Source: Devosia sp.
Lineage (GTDB): Bacteria > Pseudomonadota > Alphaproteobacteria > Rhizobiales > Devosiaceae
Assembly: GCF_017744655.1 (NCBI RefSeq)
Contig: NZ_JAGIAW010000001.1
Span: 1 to 64,000, forward strand
DNA length: 64,000 nucleotides
Direction: 5' to 3'
The translations under genes were made by a program, and so were the position numbers. Position 1 is the first letter of the stretch; every line of letters starts with the position of its first letter. Below are positions 1-8,098 of the stretch, one piece after another. The notes beneath the pieces are model-generated. The model saw only the letters and a program-made list of their open reading frames with translations. It was not told the origin of the DNA and did no database searches.

Positions 1-3000
1 CTCATACGGGTTCGGGCGAGACGAACAACCAGCTCTCGTTCGGCTTCAGCGTGACCGACGGCGATGGTGACAAGGCTACCGGCACGCTCAAGATCAACGT
101 CAATGACGATGCGCCGGTCAAAGCTCATGATTATCGCTATGTCAGCGTGCAGGAGGCCGACATTGCGGCCGGCCCTGACGTGGCTAGCACCGTGTTCGAA
201 AACAAAATGGGTGCAGATGGCTTGGGCAGCACTGCATTCACGGGCCACCTCAAACTGGATATCGGTGGTGGCGTGGCGGGGAACGTCTCGCTCAATGTTG
301 CCAATGGCCCGGTTACGGTTAGCCAGTTCACCTCGGACGGGAAGCCGGTCACATTTGTTCTCGTGAACGACACGCTGGTGCGCGGCTATATCCTGCCTGA
401 AAATGGCGGCGGTACTGGCGGCACGACCATCATCGAGATATCGCTGACTGGCAGTGATCAGGGGGTCACCACAAAGCTCTTCGGACCCATTGATCATATC
501 GCCGTGGTCGATGGCAAACCGATCGACAGCATTCTGGTCGACGCCACAGTTCGCTTTACTGACGGCGATGGCGATGACATCACTGCGATCATCCGTACGA
601 CCATCGTTGACGACGTTCCGTCCACCAATCAGGCCGATCGCTATATTACGCTGTCCGAGAACAATATTGCTTCCGGTACGGCCACCGACACACGCGCATT
701 TACGATTGATTTCGGAAGCGATGGGTATGGCAGGACCTTCTTCACGGGCAAGATGGGCCTTAACATTGGCGGCACGGTAGCAGGCAACGTCGTGTTCAAC
801 GTTGATGCTGGCCCTCAAGTCGTCAACGAGATCAAGTCTGGTGGCAAGCCAATCACCTTTGAGAAGGTGGGCGACAACGTTATCAACGGCTACATCACAA
901 ACGATGCCGGCCAGCGGGTCGATGTCATCAAGCTTGAACTGAACGACACGGACACCAATGTAACCGCGACGCTCTTCCGTCCCATCGATCACGTTGACGT
1001 CGGTACGCCCACGCCGCTTGGACAGATCCGGATCGATGCTACAGTTGGCTTTGCAGATGGCGACGGTGACGTCGTAACATCTATCCTCCGCGTCAACGTC
1101 AACGACAGCACTCCTACTCTGATGACGGGCGGTGCGGACGTTGGCTCTCTGTCCGAAGTCAACCTGCCCCAGGTGAGCTCCACTTTTGGCAACCTCGGTG
1201 TAAATGTCGGGGCCGACAAGAACGGTCACGTCGCTTTTGCTCCGGGTGTCATCGCTGCGCTGCAGGCGCAGGGGCTGACTTCGGACAATGTGACCCTCCA
1301 ATACACGATCAGAGACAATGGTTTCGGAGGCGAGGAGCTTGTTGCTTACAAGACAGGCTCGACTGCCGATGATCCGGTATTCATCGTCGGGGTTTACAGG
1401 CCCGCAAGTTTTGCCGCGACGCTGTTCCAGAATGTCGACCATGCGGCCAATAGCGACAGTCTGCCGCTGAACCTTACAGCGCGCGTATATGACGGCGACG
1501 GCGACTACGTGGATCGTGCCTTTACAATCAATGTCGCGGACGACGCCCCAACGCTGAATGCGCCGACTGAAGACTACAATCTGCTGACCAATGGCGACTT
1601 CTCGATCGGCGCCTGGTCGTCGACAAGCTATGGCGGTGCGTCGACCGGCGCTATCGGTTGGCTGATTAATGGTACTCAGCCTGGTCAAGCTGGTGTTCAG
1701 CTCGAAAAGGTGGCGAATGGGTATATGGGGATGTCGTCGACGAGCGGCGTTATGGTCGATCTCGCGGCATCTCCGGGCAATGTCGAGATCTCTCAGACCC
1801 TGTCGGGTCTCGATCCCAATGGCTCCTATACCCTGAGCTTCGAGATTGGTTCGCCTGATCCCGCAAGCGCCGGTCTTGAGGTCTACTGGAATGGCGTGAA
1901 GCTCAATACGACCTTCACGATCACAAACCAGATGACCGTCGTGACGGTCAGCGGACTTGTGCCCAATGGTGATGGTAAGGACGTGCTGACCTTCAAGGAG
2001 GTCGGTTCGCCTGACAATACCGGGACCTATTTGGCTGACGTGAAGCTTGCTCCCACTGCGGCGCTCGACCTGCCAGTGGTGGAGGCCCAGATGGGTGAAG
2101 ATGGGACGGCCGTCTTCAACTTCAGCGAAGGAACGGATTTCGACTTCGGTGCCGATGGCAAGGGTTCCGTGGCGTTCGACGCCAATGCGGCCGTCATCTC
2201 GACCCCGTCGGGAACGCTGCTCGACAAGCCGACCATCAGCTACGATCCGGTGACCGGCAAGCTGACGATCAATCCGGGTTGGGGTTTCAACGGCCTCAGC
2301 AAGAACGAGATTGCCACGCTGACCATTCCGTTCAGTGTGACCGATGCGGATGGCGACGTGCGCACCGGACTCTATCGCATAACCATTCTGGGCAGCGACG
2401 ATCCTGTCTCTTCCTCTGTGGGCTTCCCGGAAACCGGCACAATCACCGAATATGCCGAGGGGCATCCGCTGGCCAATTCGACCGATGAAAGGACCTGGTT
2501 CGACAGCGGCTACAATGGCGGCGGTTTCTGGATCTATGGCGACCAGGGCGATACGCATACCGTCACGGTCGTTCCTGTCGGCGCAGGTCAGCTCGGCCAT
2601 ATCACTCATCAGATTGGTGAGACCACGGCCAATGACGGCGTCGGTTTCGTCAACTGGAAGTACAACGTCACCGATCAGGAGCTGAACTATCTTGCGGCCG
2701 GCCAGACCAAGGTTGAGGAATTCGACATCGTCGTTTCCGACCCCTTTGGCAACTCGACCACGCGCCGGATCACCATCACGCTGGTGGGCAGCAATGATAC
2801 GCCTGTCATCACCGTTGCGCAGGGCGACTCCATCGCTTCGGAACTGATCGAGACCAATGCAGGTCTGCAGGCTGCCGGCACGCTGAGCGTGTCCGACGTG
2901 GATGTGACTGACGTGGTCACGGCTTCGGTTGGGTTCATCGAGATTTCCGGCCCGGACTATGGGACTAATCTCGACCATGCGATGATCCGCAGCTTCATGA

Positions 3001-6000
3001 CGGTGAACACGCCCGTCATCGGCAACGGTCAGACCACTGGCACGTTGAATTGGTCGTTCAACAGCAATAGCCAGGCGTTCAACTTCCTGCCGCAGGGATC
3101 ACGTCTCGTGTTCAAGTACACGATCGTGGTGACCGACAGCGCGGGGGCGACCGACGAGCAGATCGTTACCGTAGCGATCAACGGCACGAATGACGCTCCT
3201 GTCATCAGCATGCCGCTGGCCGAAACGACTGAAACTATCGACGGCCAGCTGGCGGTGTCGCGCTTTATCAACGAGACGGATACGGGGCTTGCCTCATCGG
3301 GCACGTTGACGGTTTCTGACGTCGACAACGCCAGTGCGATGACTGTTCAGGTGGTCGGCGTCAGTGGCGGCGGCGCGGGCTACAACATTGCCAATGCTGC
3401 GAACTTCCTGACGATCTCGCCGACAGCGCCGATCTATGATGCTGGCGAAACGGCGAACAACCTGAGCTGGAGCTTCAACTCGGGTAGCGAGAACTTCAAT
3501 TTCCTCTCGCAGGGCACGCAGATCCGGCTCAACTATACCATCCGGGTCACCGACAATTTCGGGGCCAGTGTCGATCAGGTGGTGACCATTCTGATCAACG
3601 GCACCAATGACGGGCCGGTTGTCGATCTCAATGGTGCTACGGCCGGTGTCGATGGCACGACCTATGCCGTCGAAGGACTGCCGCGTTGGGCGTTCGATGC
3701 TGCCACTTTGTCTGATGTCGACAGCAGCAATCTCAAGTCGATGACCGTTGGCTTCGGGAATGGTCGGGACCCTGCCAATGCAAACGGCGAGACGGAGACG
3801 CTGACGCTGAATACGGCGGCTGAAAACGCCCGCGCTGCGGCCGGTCTTGTGCTGTCGTTCAACGCAACCACCGGTGCTCTGACGATCTCCGGCAATGCTT
3901 CGGTCGCGACTTATCAGACGATATTGCGCGGGATCGTGTATCAGAACAACAACGACACCCCATCCACTCAGCGTGTGTTGGAGGTCAGCGTCACCGACGA
4001 CTACAATGCGGTGGCAACTGCGCAGATGGTTGTGAACGTCACTGCCGTCAACGACGCTCCGCAGATTCCGGACCAGATGGCGATGACCGTGGTGGAGGGA
4101 AGCACGACCGTGCTGTCGCTAGGCATGTTCGGCTTTGCCAACGTGGCTGAACTCGACCCGGATAGTCCGGCGACTGACATTGTGTTCAGAGTTCCGGCCA
4201 ACCTGCCGGGAGTGACATTCCTCAATGGCGGCGCGGCGACGCTGTCGTTTACCGTTGCGGAGTTGCAGGCGGGCCTGATCAGTGTAGTCCATGATGGGCG
4301 GGAAGATCCGAGCATCACCTTCACGCTGTCGGTGGACGACGCCAACCAGGACGGTTCGCCGGCCGACACGGCGCAGCTCACGATCAATGTGACGCCGGTG
4401 AATGATGCTCCTGTAGCAAAGGACTTTGTTTCGAACCTGGTTTTCGCCGAGAACTCGGTGACGACCAATGTGGTGGTGCCAGCCTCGGATATTGTCAGCG
4501 ATGTTGACACGCCACTCTCTTACTTCACGGCCTCCAGCGTGGCTCTGGGTGAAGTGACGATCGGCAATAACGCTCCGATCAGTCTGGCTGCTGCAGGTAT
4601 CTCCCGCGCCTTGGACGGCACTATCACGGTCGATACCAATGTGGCCGCCTATGACTATCTGCGTCCTGGCGATAGCGTGGATGTGGTGGTCAAGTTCACA
4701 GTTACCGATGACGGCGGCCTCAGTGACGATGGCACGGTCACCTTCAAGGTGACGGGCACCAATGATGCGCCGGAAATCACATCACTCGTCGCTGCGGCCC
4801 AGGGTGAAGTGACCGAAGATGGTACGCTGATAGCCAGCGGCCAACTGACGGCGATTGATCCGGATGCTGGCGACACGAAGACTTGGTCGGTTGTTAACGG
4901 TCAAGGAACCTATGGGTCGCTGACCGTAGATAGCACCGGCAAGTGGACTTACACGCTCGACAATGCGGATTCTGACCTAGCTACCCTGAATGCGGGACAG
5001 CATGCTGATGACACGTTTGTCCTGCGGGTGACCGACAGTGCAGGGGCATTTGCGGAGCAGACCGTGACTGTCCGGATCAACGGTGCGAATGAGGTCCCGC
5101 CGCCCGACGCGAGAAACGACACGATTGTCACCAATGCGGCAAATAGTACTCTGCTTTCTCTGCCGCAGATTGCCTTGCTGTGGAACGATGGTTCATTGGG
5201 AAGTGGTGCCTATATCCAGAGCGTCACTCCTCAGCAAAACGGCGATACTGCGGGGGTGAGCCACGGTGTCGTCACGCTTCAGGTGCAAGGCAACTCTCGA
5301 GTCTACGACTATGTTGTTGGCTCGGACGGCGGCACTGACGCTGCGGTTGTCACTGTACTGCGTAGCCCGCCTAACGCCATGGCGACCGGCACAACGGACG
5401 ACTTCCGCGTCTTTACAGATGCTGGCGCCTTGCAGGCATTCGGTGGCCTGGGTAACGACGTCATTATTGCTCGGACCGGTGGTTCGACGCAGATATTTGG
5501 CGACGGCGCTCATGAGAGCGCTCAGGACGGCAATGACCTCCTCATTGGCACCAATAGCGCGTCGAACCATCTGTTAGGGGGCGGCGGCAATGACATGCTG
5601 ATAGGAGGTTCGGTCAACGATATCCTCGATGGCGGTTCAGGTAATGACATCCTGTGGGGTGGTGCCGGTCAGGACAGTCTCGTGGGTGGCAGCGGCGATG
5701 ACATCTTGTGGGGTGGTGCCGGTCAGGACACGCTCACGGGAGGTAGTGGCAAAGACGTTTTCGTCTTCCAGGAAGCTGGTTCGGCCAATGCCGATATAAT
5801 AAAGGACTATGTGTTTGCCGACGATGTTATTGATCTTTCGGATCTGCTCAGCGGAATTTCCAATGACGCTGATAAGATAGCGGCGGTTCAGGTAGACGCG
5901 GCTCTGAATACGATATCCGTCAATACCGGCAGCGGCTGGGAGTTGGTTGCGACGATCGAACCTACGGGCGTGACCCAGGTCAACATCAAGCTGGACGACG

Positions 6001-6026
6001 ACCTGTCGCACACCTTCAATATCTAG
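1..6026 (+). CDS. Giant LapA-like RTX/VCBS-repeat adhesin, C-terminal part (5' end outside window)
   Basis: The reading frame is open from the left edge of the window, so the N-terminus is missing; the GTG at 51 is simply the first possible start inside the window. More than 2,000 residues are visible. Counting from base 51: three repeats of about 160 residues with acidic GDGD motifs and DDxP linkers (about 20-500) resemble T1SS-143/VCBS adhesin repeats. A domain opening with LLTNGDFS (about 510-665) looks like a jelly-roll carbohydrate-binding module. VCBS/cadherin-like repeats with NGTNDAPV linkers fill about 790-1700. RTX calcium-binding nonapeptides (GGxGNDxL type) lie at about 1798-1900. 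The C-terminus (about 1900-1991) is the usual type I secretion target region. The protein is expected to be exported by a type I system, none of which is in the window, and to mediate surface adhesion. The convergent neighbour is a LapG-type protease, which supports a LapA-like role. The N-terminal retention module and LapG cleavage site cannot be seen. Confidence 0.93.
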   Translation, partial: HTGSGETNNQLSFGFSVTDGDGDKATGTLKINVNDDAPVKAHDYRYVSVQEADIAAGPDVASTVFENKMGADGLGSTAFTGHLKLDIGGGVAGNVSLNVANGPVTVSQFTSDGKPVTFVLVNDTLVRGYILPENGGGTGGTTIIEISLTGSDQGVTTKLFGPIDHIAVVDGKPIDSILVDATVRFTDGDGDDITAIIRTTIVDDVPSTNQADRYITLSENNIASGTATDTRAFTIDFGSDGYGRTFFTGKMGLNIGGTVAGNVVFNVDAGPQVVNEIKSGGKPITFEKVGDNVINGYITNDAGQRVDVIKLELNDTDTNVTATLFRPIDHVDVGTPTPLGQIRIDATVGFADGDGDVVTSILRVNVNDSTPTLMTGGADVGSLSEVNLPQVSSTFGNLGVNVGADKNGHVAFAPGVIAALQAQGLTSDNVTLQYTIRDNGFGGEELVAYKTGSTADDPVFIVGVYRPASFAATLFQNVDHAANSDSLPLNLTARVYDGDGDYVDRAFTINVADDAPTLNAPTEDYNLLTNGDFSIGAWSSTSYGGASTGAIGWLINGTQPGQAGVQLEKVANGYMGMSSTSGVMVDLAASPGNVEISQTLSGLDPNGSYTLSFEIGSPDPASAGLEVYWNGVKLNTTFTITNQMTVVTVSGLVPNGDGKDVLTFKEVGSPDNTGTYLADVKLAPTAALDLPVVEAQMGEDGTAVFNFSEGTDFDFGADGKGSVAFDANAAVISTPSGTLLDKPTISYDPVTGKLTINPGWGFNGLSKNEIATLTIPFSVTDADGDVRTGLYRITILGSDDPVSSSVGFPETGTITEYAEGHPLANSTDERTWFDSGYNGGGFWIYGDQGDTHTVTVVPVGAGQLGHITHQIGETTANDGVGFVNWKYNVTDQELNYLAAGQTKVEEFDIVVSDPFGNSTTRRITITLVGSNDTPVITVAQGDSIASELIETNAGLQAAGTLSVSDVDVTDVVTASVGFIEISGPDYGTNLDHAMIRSFMTVNTPVIGNGQTTGTLNWSFNSNSQAFNFLPQGSRLVFKYTIVVTDSAGATDEQIVTVAINGTNDAPVISMPLAETTETIDGQLAVSRFINETDTGLASSGTLTVSDVDNASAMTVQVVGVSGGGAGYNIANAANFLTISPTAPIYDAGETANNLSWSFNSGSENFNFLSQGTQIRLNYTIRVTDNFGASVDQVVTILINGTNDGPVVDLNGATAGVDGTTYAVEGLPRWAFDAATLSDVDSSNLKSMTVGFGNGRDPANANGETETLTLNTAAENARAAAGLVLSFNATTGALTISGNASVATYQTILRGIVYQNNNDTPSTQRVLEVSVTDDYNAVATAQMVVNVTAVNDAPQIPDQMAMTVVEGSTTVLSLGMFGFANVAELDPDSPATDIVFRVPANLPGVTFLNGGAATLSFTVAELQAGLISVVHDGREDPSITFTLSVDDANQDGSPADTAQLTINVTPVNDAPVAKDFVSNLVFAENSVTTNVVVPASDIVSDVDTPLSYFTASSVALGEVTIGNNAPISLAAAGISRALDGTITVDTNVAAYDYLRPGDSVDVVVKFTVTDDGGLSDDGTVTFKVTGTNDAPEITSLVAAAQGEVTEDGTLIASGQLTAIDPDAGDTKTWSVVNGQGTYGSLTVDSTGKWTYTLDNADSDLATLNAGQHADDTFVLRVTDSAGAFAEQTVTVRINGANEVPPPDARNDTIVTNAANSTLLSLPQIALLWNDGSLGSGAYIQSVTPQQNGDTAGVSHGVVTLQVQGNSRVYDYVVGSDGGTDAAVVTVLRSPPNAMATGTTDDFRVFTDAGALQAFGGLGNDVIIARTGGSTQIFGDGAHESAQDGNDLLIGTNSASNHLLGGGGNDMLIGGSVNDILDGGSGNDILWGGAGQDSLVGGSGDDILWGGAGQDTLTGGSGKDVFVFQEAGSANADIIKDYVFADDVIDLSDLLSGISNDADKIAAVQVDAALNTISVNTGSGWELVATIEPTGVTQVNIKLDDDLSHTFNI

Positions 6027-6046
6027 TCGTCAAAGAGCCAAACTAG

Positions 6047-6075
6047 CGGCCCGCCTTGGCGGGCCGTTTTCTTTT
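6047..6075. terminator. Bidirectional rho-independent terminator between adhesin and LapG-like gene
   Basis: A perfect 10-bp GC stem (6047-6055 with 6058-6066) closes on a TT loop and is followed by a T-rich run to 6075. It lies about 20 nt after the adhesin stop codon and directly beyond the stop of the convergent minus-strand gene, so it probably serves mainly the adhesin. Confidence 0.85.
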
Positions 6076-6910
6076 ACATCCCCAATCCTGGCGCGACTGC
6101 CGATAGATCGGTGGGCATGGCGGTTGCAGTTCGGCTGCCGCCGGCGAAGCCATGGATATAGCTGCGGCCGTCGGCGAAGCTCATGATGGGCTGGTATTGG
6201 GCATAGGCCGTGTCGAGCTGAAGCCGGTCAGTGACGTTGTCGAGGACGTAAGAGCCCGAGGGCATGTGGGCGACGAGGACGGCGTGGAAGAGCTGGCGCC
6301 TGGTATCTTGCAGCAGCACCAATTGCAGGTTCTGATCGGGCACACCGAGACCGCGCAACAGCCAATATTTGGCGATGGCATAGTCTTCGCAGTCGCCGGC
6401 GCCCTTGCGGGCCATTTCGGCGGGCGTCGCCCAATAGTCGCCGACGCCCCACACGTTGCTGTCGGGCTTGTAGGTCATGGTGGCGTTGACCGTGCGGTTG
6501 ATCAGATCAAGCATATCGCGCTCGCCCAGACCTGCCGCCTTGTTTCGTGCGTCGCGGATTTTTGTGACGAAGCGACTGTCGCAGCCTTCGAAACCCTGGA
6601 TGCTGCAACTGTCGCCAAAATACGCGGAGTAATCTGTCTTTTGAACGTCTTGCCATTTGCGCGCCGCGGGAATGCGCGCAGCAGAAATGGCGACCGAGCC
6701 AAAGACGCCGAGTTCGCTGGCCGCGGGCCTTGCGAGTGTCGTGAAGCCAGGAGGGGGCAGGGCCGCAAGTTGAGGAGGCACAACTGTCTCGATTGCTGTG
6801 CGCTCCGATGCGTAGAGACCCAGAGGGCGCGCAGAAAATTCAACCGGCGTTGTTGGTAATGTGGCGGCGCTGATCGTAATAATAGCTGCAGCAGAAAAGT
6901 TCAGAAGCAA
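6074..6910 (-). CDS. LapG-like transglutaminase-type cysteine protease (BTLCP family, DUF920)
   Basis: The product is about 278 residues. The catalytic triad expected for the bacterial transglutaminase-like cysteine proteinase family is visible: Cys174 in GAGDCEDY, His209 in LFHAVLV and Asp224 in YVLDNV, preceded by the family motif YWATPAE. An N-terminal hydrophobic stretch (residues 2-20) fits a signal peptide or anchor, placing the enzyme in the periplasm. In Pseudomonas fluorescens LapG cuts the N-terminus of the adhesin LapA and releases it from the surface; the adjacent adhesin suggests the same here. I chose the TTG at 6910 because GGAGG lies 5 nt upstream and the hydrophobic leader follows at once. 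The frame stays open to 7126, but that extension is AT-rich and overlaps the divergent gene. A TATAAT on the minus strand at 6981-6986 is a possible -10 element. The ribosome-binding site lies inside a hairpin (next entry). Confidence 0.85.
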   Translation of the reverse strand: MLLNFSAAAIITISAATLPTTPVEFSARPLGLYASERTAIETVVPPQLAALPPPGFTTLARPAASELGVFGSVAISAARIPAARKWQDVQKTDYSAYFGDSCSIQGFEGCDSRFVTKIRDARNKAAGLGERDMLDLINRTVNATMTYKPDSNVWGVGDYWATPAEMARKGAGDCEDYAIAKYWLLRGLGVPDQNLQLVLLQDTRRQLFHAVLVAHMPSGSYVLDNVTDRLQLDTAYAQYQPIMSFADGRSYIHGFAGGSRTATAMPTDLSAVAPGLGM

Positions 6911-6914
6911 TTTT

Positions 6915-6940
6915 GCCTCCAGTGATGATTGACTGGAGGC
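6915..6940 (-). promoter_or_regulatory. Perfect hairpin covering the ribosome-binding site of the LapG-like gene
   Basis: Bases 6915-6923 and 6932-6940 are perfect 9-nt inverted repeats with an 8-nt loop. In the minus-strand mRNA the distal arm contains the GGAGG (6916-6920) that precedes the TTG start at 6910, so the hairpin would hide the ribosome-binding site. It could instead, or also, be a DNA operator. No switching ligand or regulator is evident. Confidence 0.55.
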
Positions 6941-7128
6941 TAGGTCGTCCGAAATAAAATTCTGCAAACTTGTACGGTATATTATAGATTTGTGATTTCG
7001 ATAAAATTTTACATGAGCGTTTTCTTGGTGACTAAAATGCGGATTGATAAAATTGTCGGCTTTTTTGTCAGCGTGAATTGAGGGATGCTGAGCCAGATTT
7101 GCCCATCGAGATTCTAAAGGGGGCACCT

Positions 7129-7689
7129 GTGGCCAAATCCTGGTTTAGCTGGTTGACCGGCAAGGACTATAAAGGTGAGACGCGACGCGCAGAGGTGCCG
7201 CGACCCGCCATCAAGGTTACGCCGCAAGATATCGACCCGTTCTCGGGCGCGTTGCGCTGGGACAGGTTCATCGCCATGCTCGAAGCCGAACAGGCGCAAG
7301 GGCCGGGTGCTCTATTGATCGTTGATCTCAGTGCGCGTTCGGGAAGTGCTGCTGCGGCGGCAGGGCAGAAGACGGAAGAAATTTTGCCCTGGCTTGGGCA
7401 GTCCATTCAGCAGGCCATTCGCGCTGATGATCTTCTGGCCCATATTGAAGGATATCGCTTTGCCGCGCTTTTGCGCGGTGCGCCGCAAGAAGTCGCCACG
7501 GCGGTGAGCGAAAGAATCCTGGAGTCGGTTGACGACACGATCTTCATGACGGCGGAAGGCATTGTGCATCTGGGCGTTACAATCGCCGGTGCGGTCTATC
7601 AGCAATCCCCCGGGCCAGACGCTTTGGATGCGGCCATGGCCAACCTCAACATCGCAAAAGACACCGGCAGAACTCTTTTCGTGCAATAG
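7129..7689 (+). CDS. Small degenerate-GGDEF protein retaining the c-di-GMP I-site motif
   Basis: A 186-residue soluble protein without signal peptide or membrane segment. Residues 36-50 match the GGDEF-domain entry helix, residues 61-67 the ALLIVDL strand, and residues 98-111 align with the segment RxxD-x5-GGDEF of diguanylate cyclases. The inhibitory-site motif R98-A-D-D101 is intact, whereas the catalytic GG(D/E)EF is EGYRF (107-111). It should therefore be unable to make c-di-GMP but might bind it. I chose GTG 7129 because AAAGGGGG lies 5 nt upstream; the open frame extends back to TTG 7078 without a good ribosome-binding site. It is divergent from the LapG-like gene, across an AT-rich intergenic stretch. 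Whether it acts like the c-di-GMP sensor LapD is speculation: LapD is a membrane protein with HAMP and EAL domains, which this lacks. Confidence 0.72.
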   Translation: MAKSWFSWLTGKDYKGETRRAEVPRPAIKVTPQDIDPFSGALRWDRFIAMLEAEQAQGPGALLIVDLSARSGSAAAAAGQKTEEILPWLGQSIQQAIRADDLLAHIEGYRFAALLRGAPQEVATAVSERILESVDDTIFMTAEGIVHLGVTIAGAVYQQSPGPDALDAAMANLNIAKDTGRTLFVQ

Positions 7690-8098
7690 GCAGGACGAAG
7701 AGGCTTTCAGGACTAGAGAGCTGCGCGCGGATGCGTCGGGCGCCCGAAATCTTGAAATAGGAAGGCGCTTGCGCCGAGTCGCAAACGCGACAGAGCGGTG
7801 CCGCGCTGTCGCGTATTGGTCAGGTCGGCTGGAGGCCGGGCGGCGAAGGGAGCGCGTTGGTTCGACGCCGTGGACCTTCTTATCGACGTGGCAGCAGGTT
7901 AGCGCGATCTCGACCAACATTCTTCCGTACACTTGTGCTCAGTCGTCGTCGTAAGCGCCATGAGGTGCCGCGCTTTCCAAGTTTGGACATATGCGCGGGG
8001 CGGCAGACTTGAATTTGTGATGGGTGGATTTTGACGCTCGTCAATGCCGATAGCGGAGAGGTGGTCATGCTGTTGGCCTCTTGTGGTCGGAGGCCGCG
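7690..8098. other. Intergenic region, no gene recognised
   Basis: These 409 bases hold no reading frame with a ribosome-binding site or protein-like composition that I could support. Near the right end, 8031-8044 is a palindrome (TTGACG-CT-CGTCAA) that could be an operator or part of the promoter of the Sel1-repeat gene. Confidence 0.4.

Noticed and set aside
5446-5760. Short regularly spaced DNA repeats at the end of the adhesin, superficially array-like
   Set aside because: They are in frame and encode RTX nonapeptides (GGxGNDxL); unit length and lack of unique spacers exclude a CRISPR array.
7312-7932. 206-codon reverse frame over the GGDEF-like gene and following gap
   Set aside because: Translation is Arg/Ser/His-rich, typical of a shadow frame in GC-rich DNA, and no ribosome-binding site is present.
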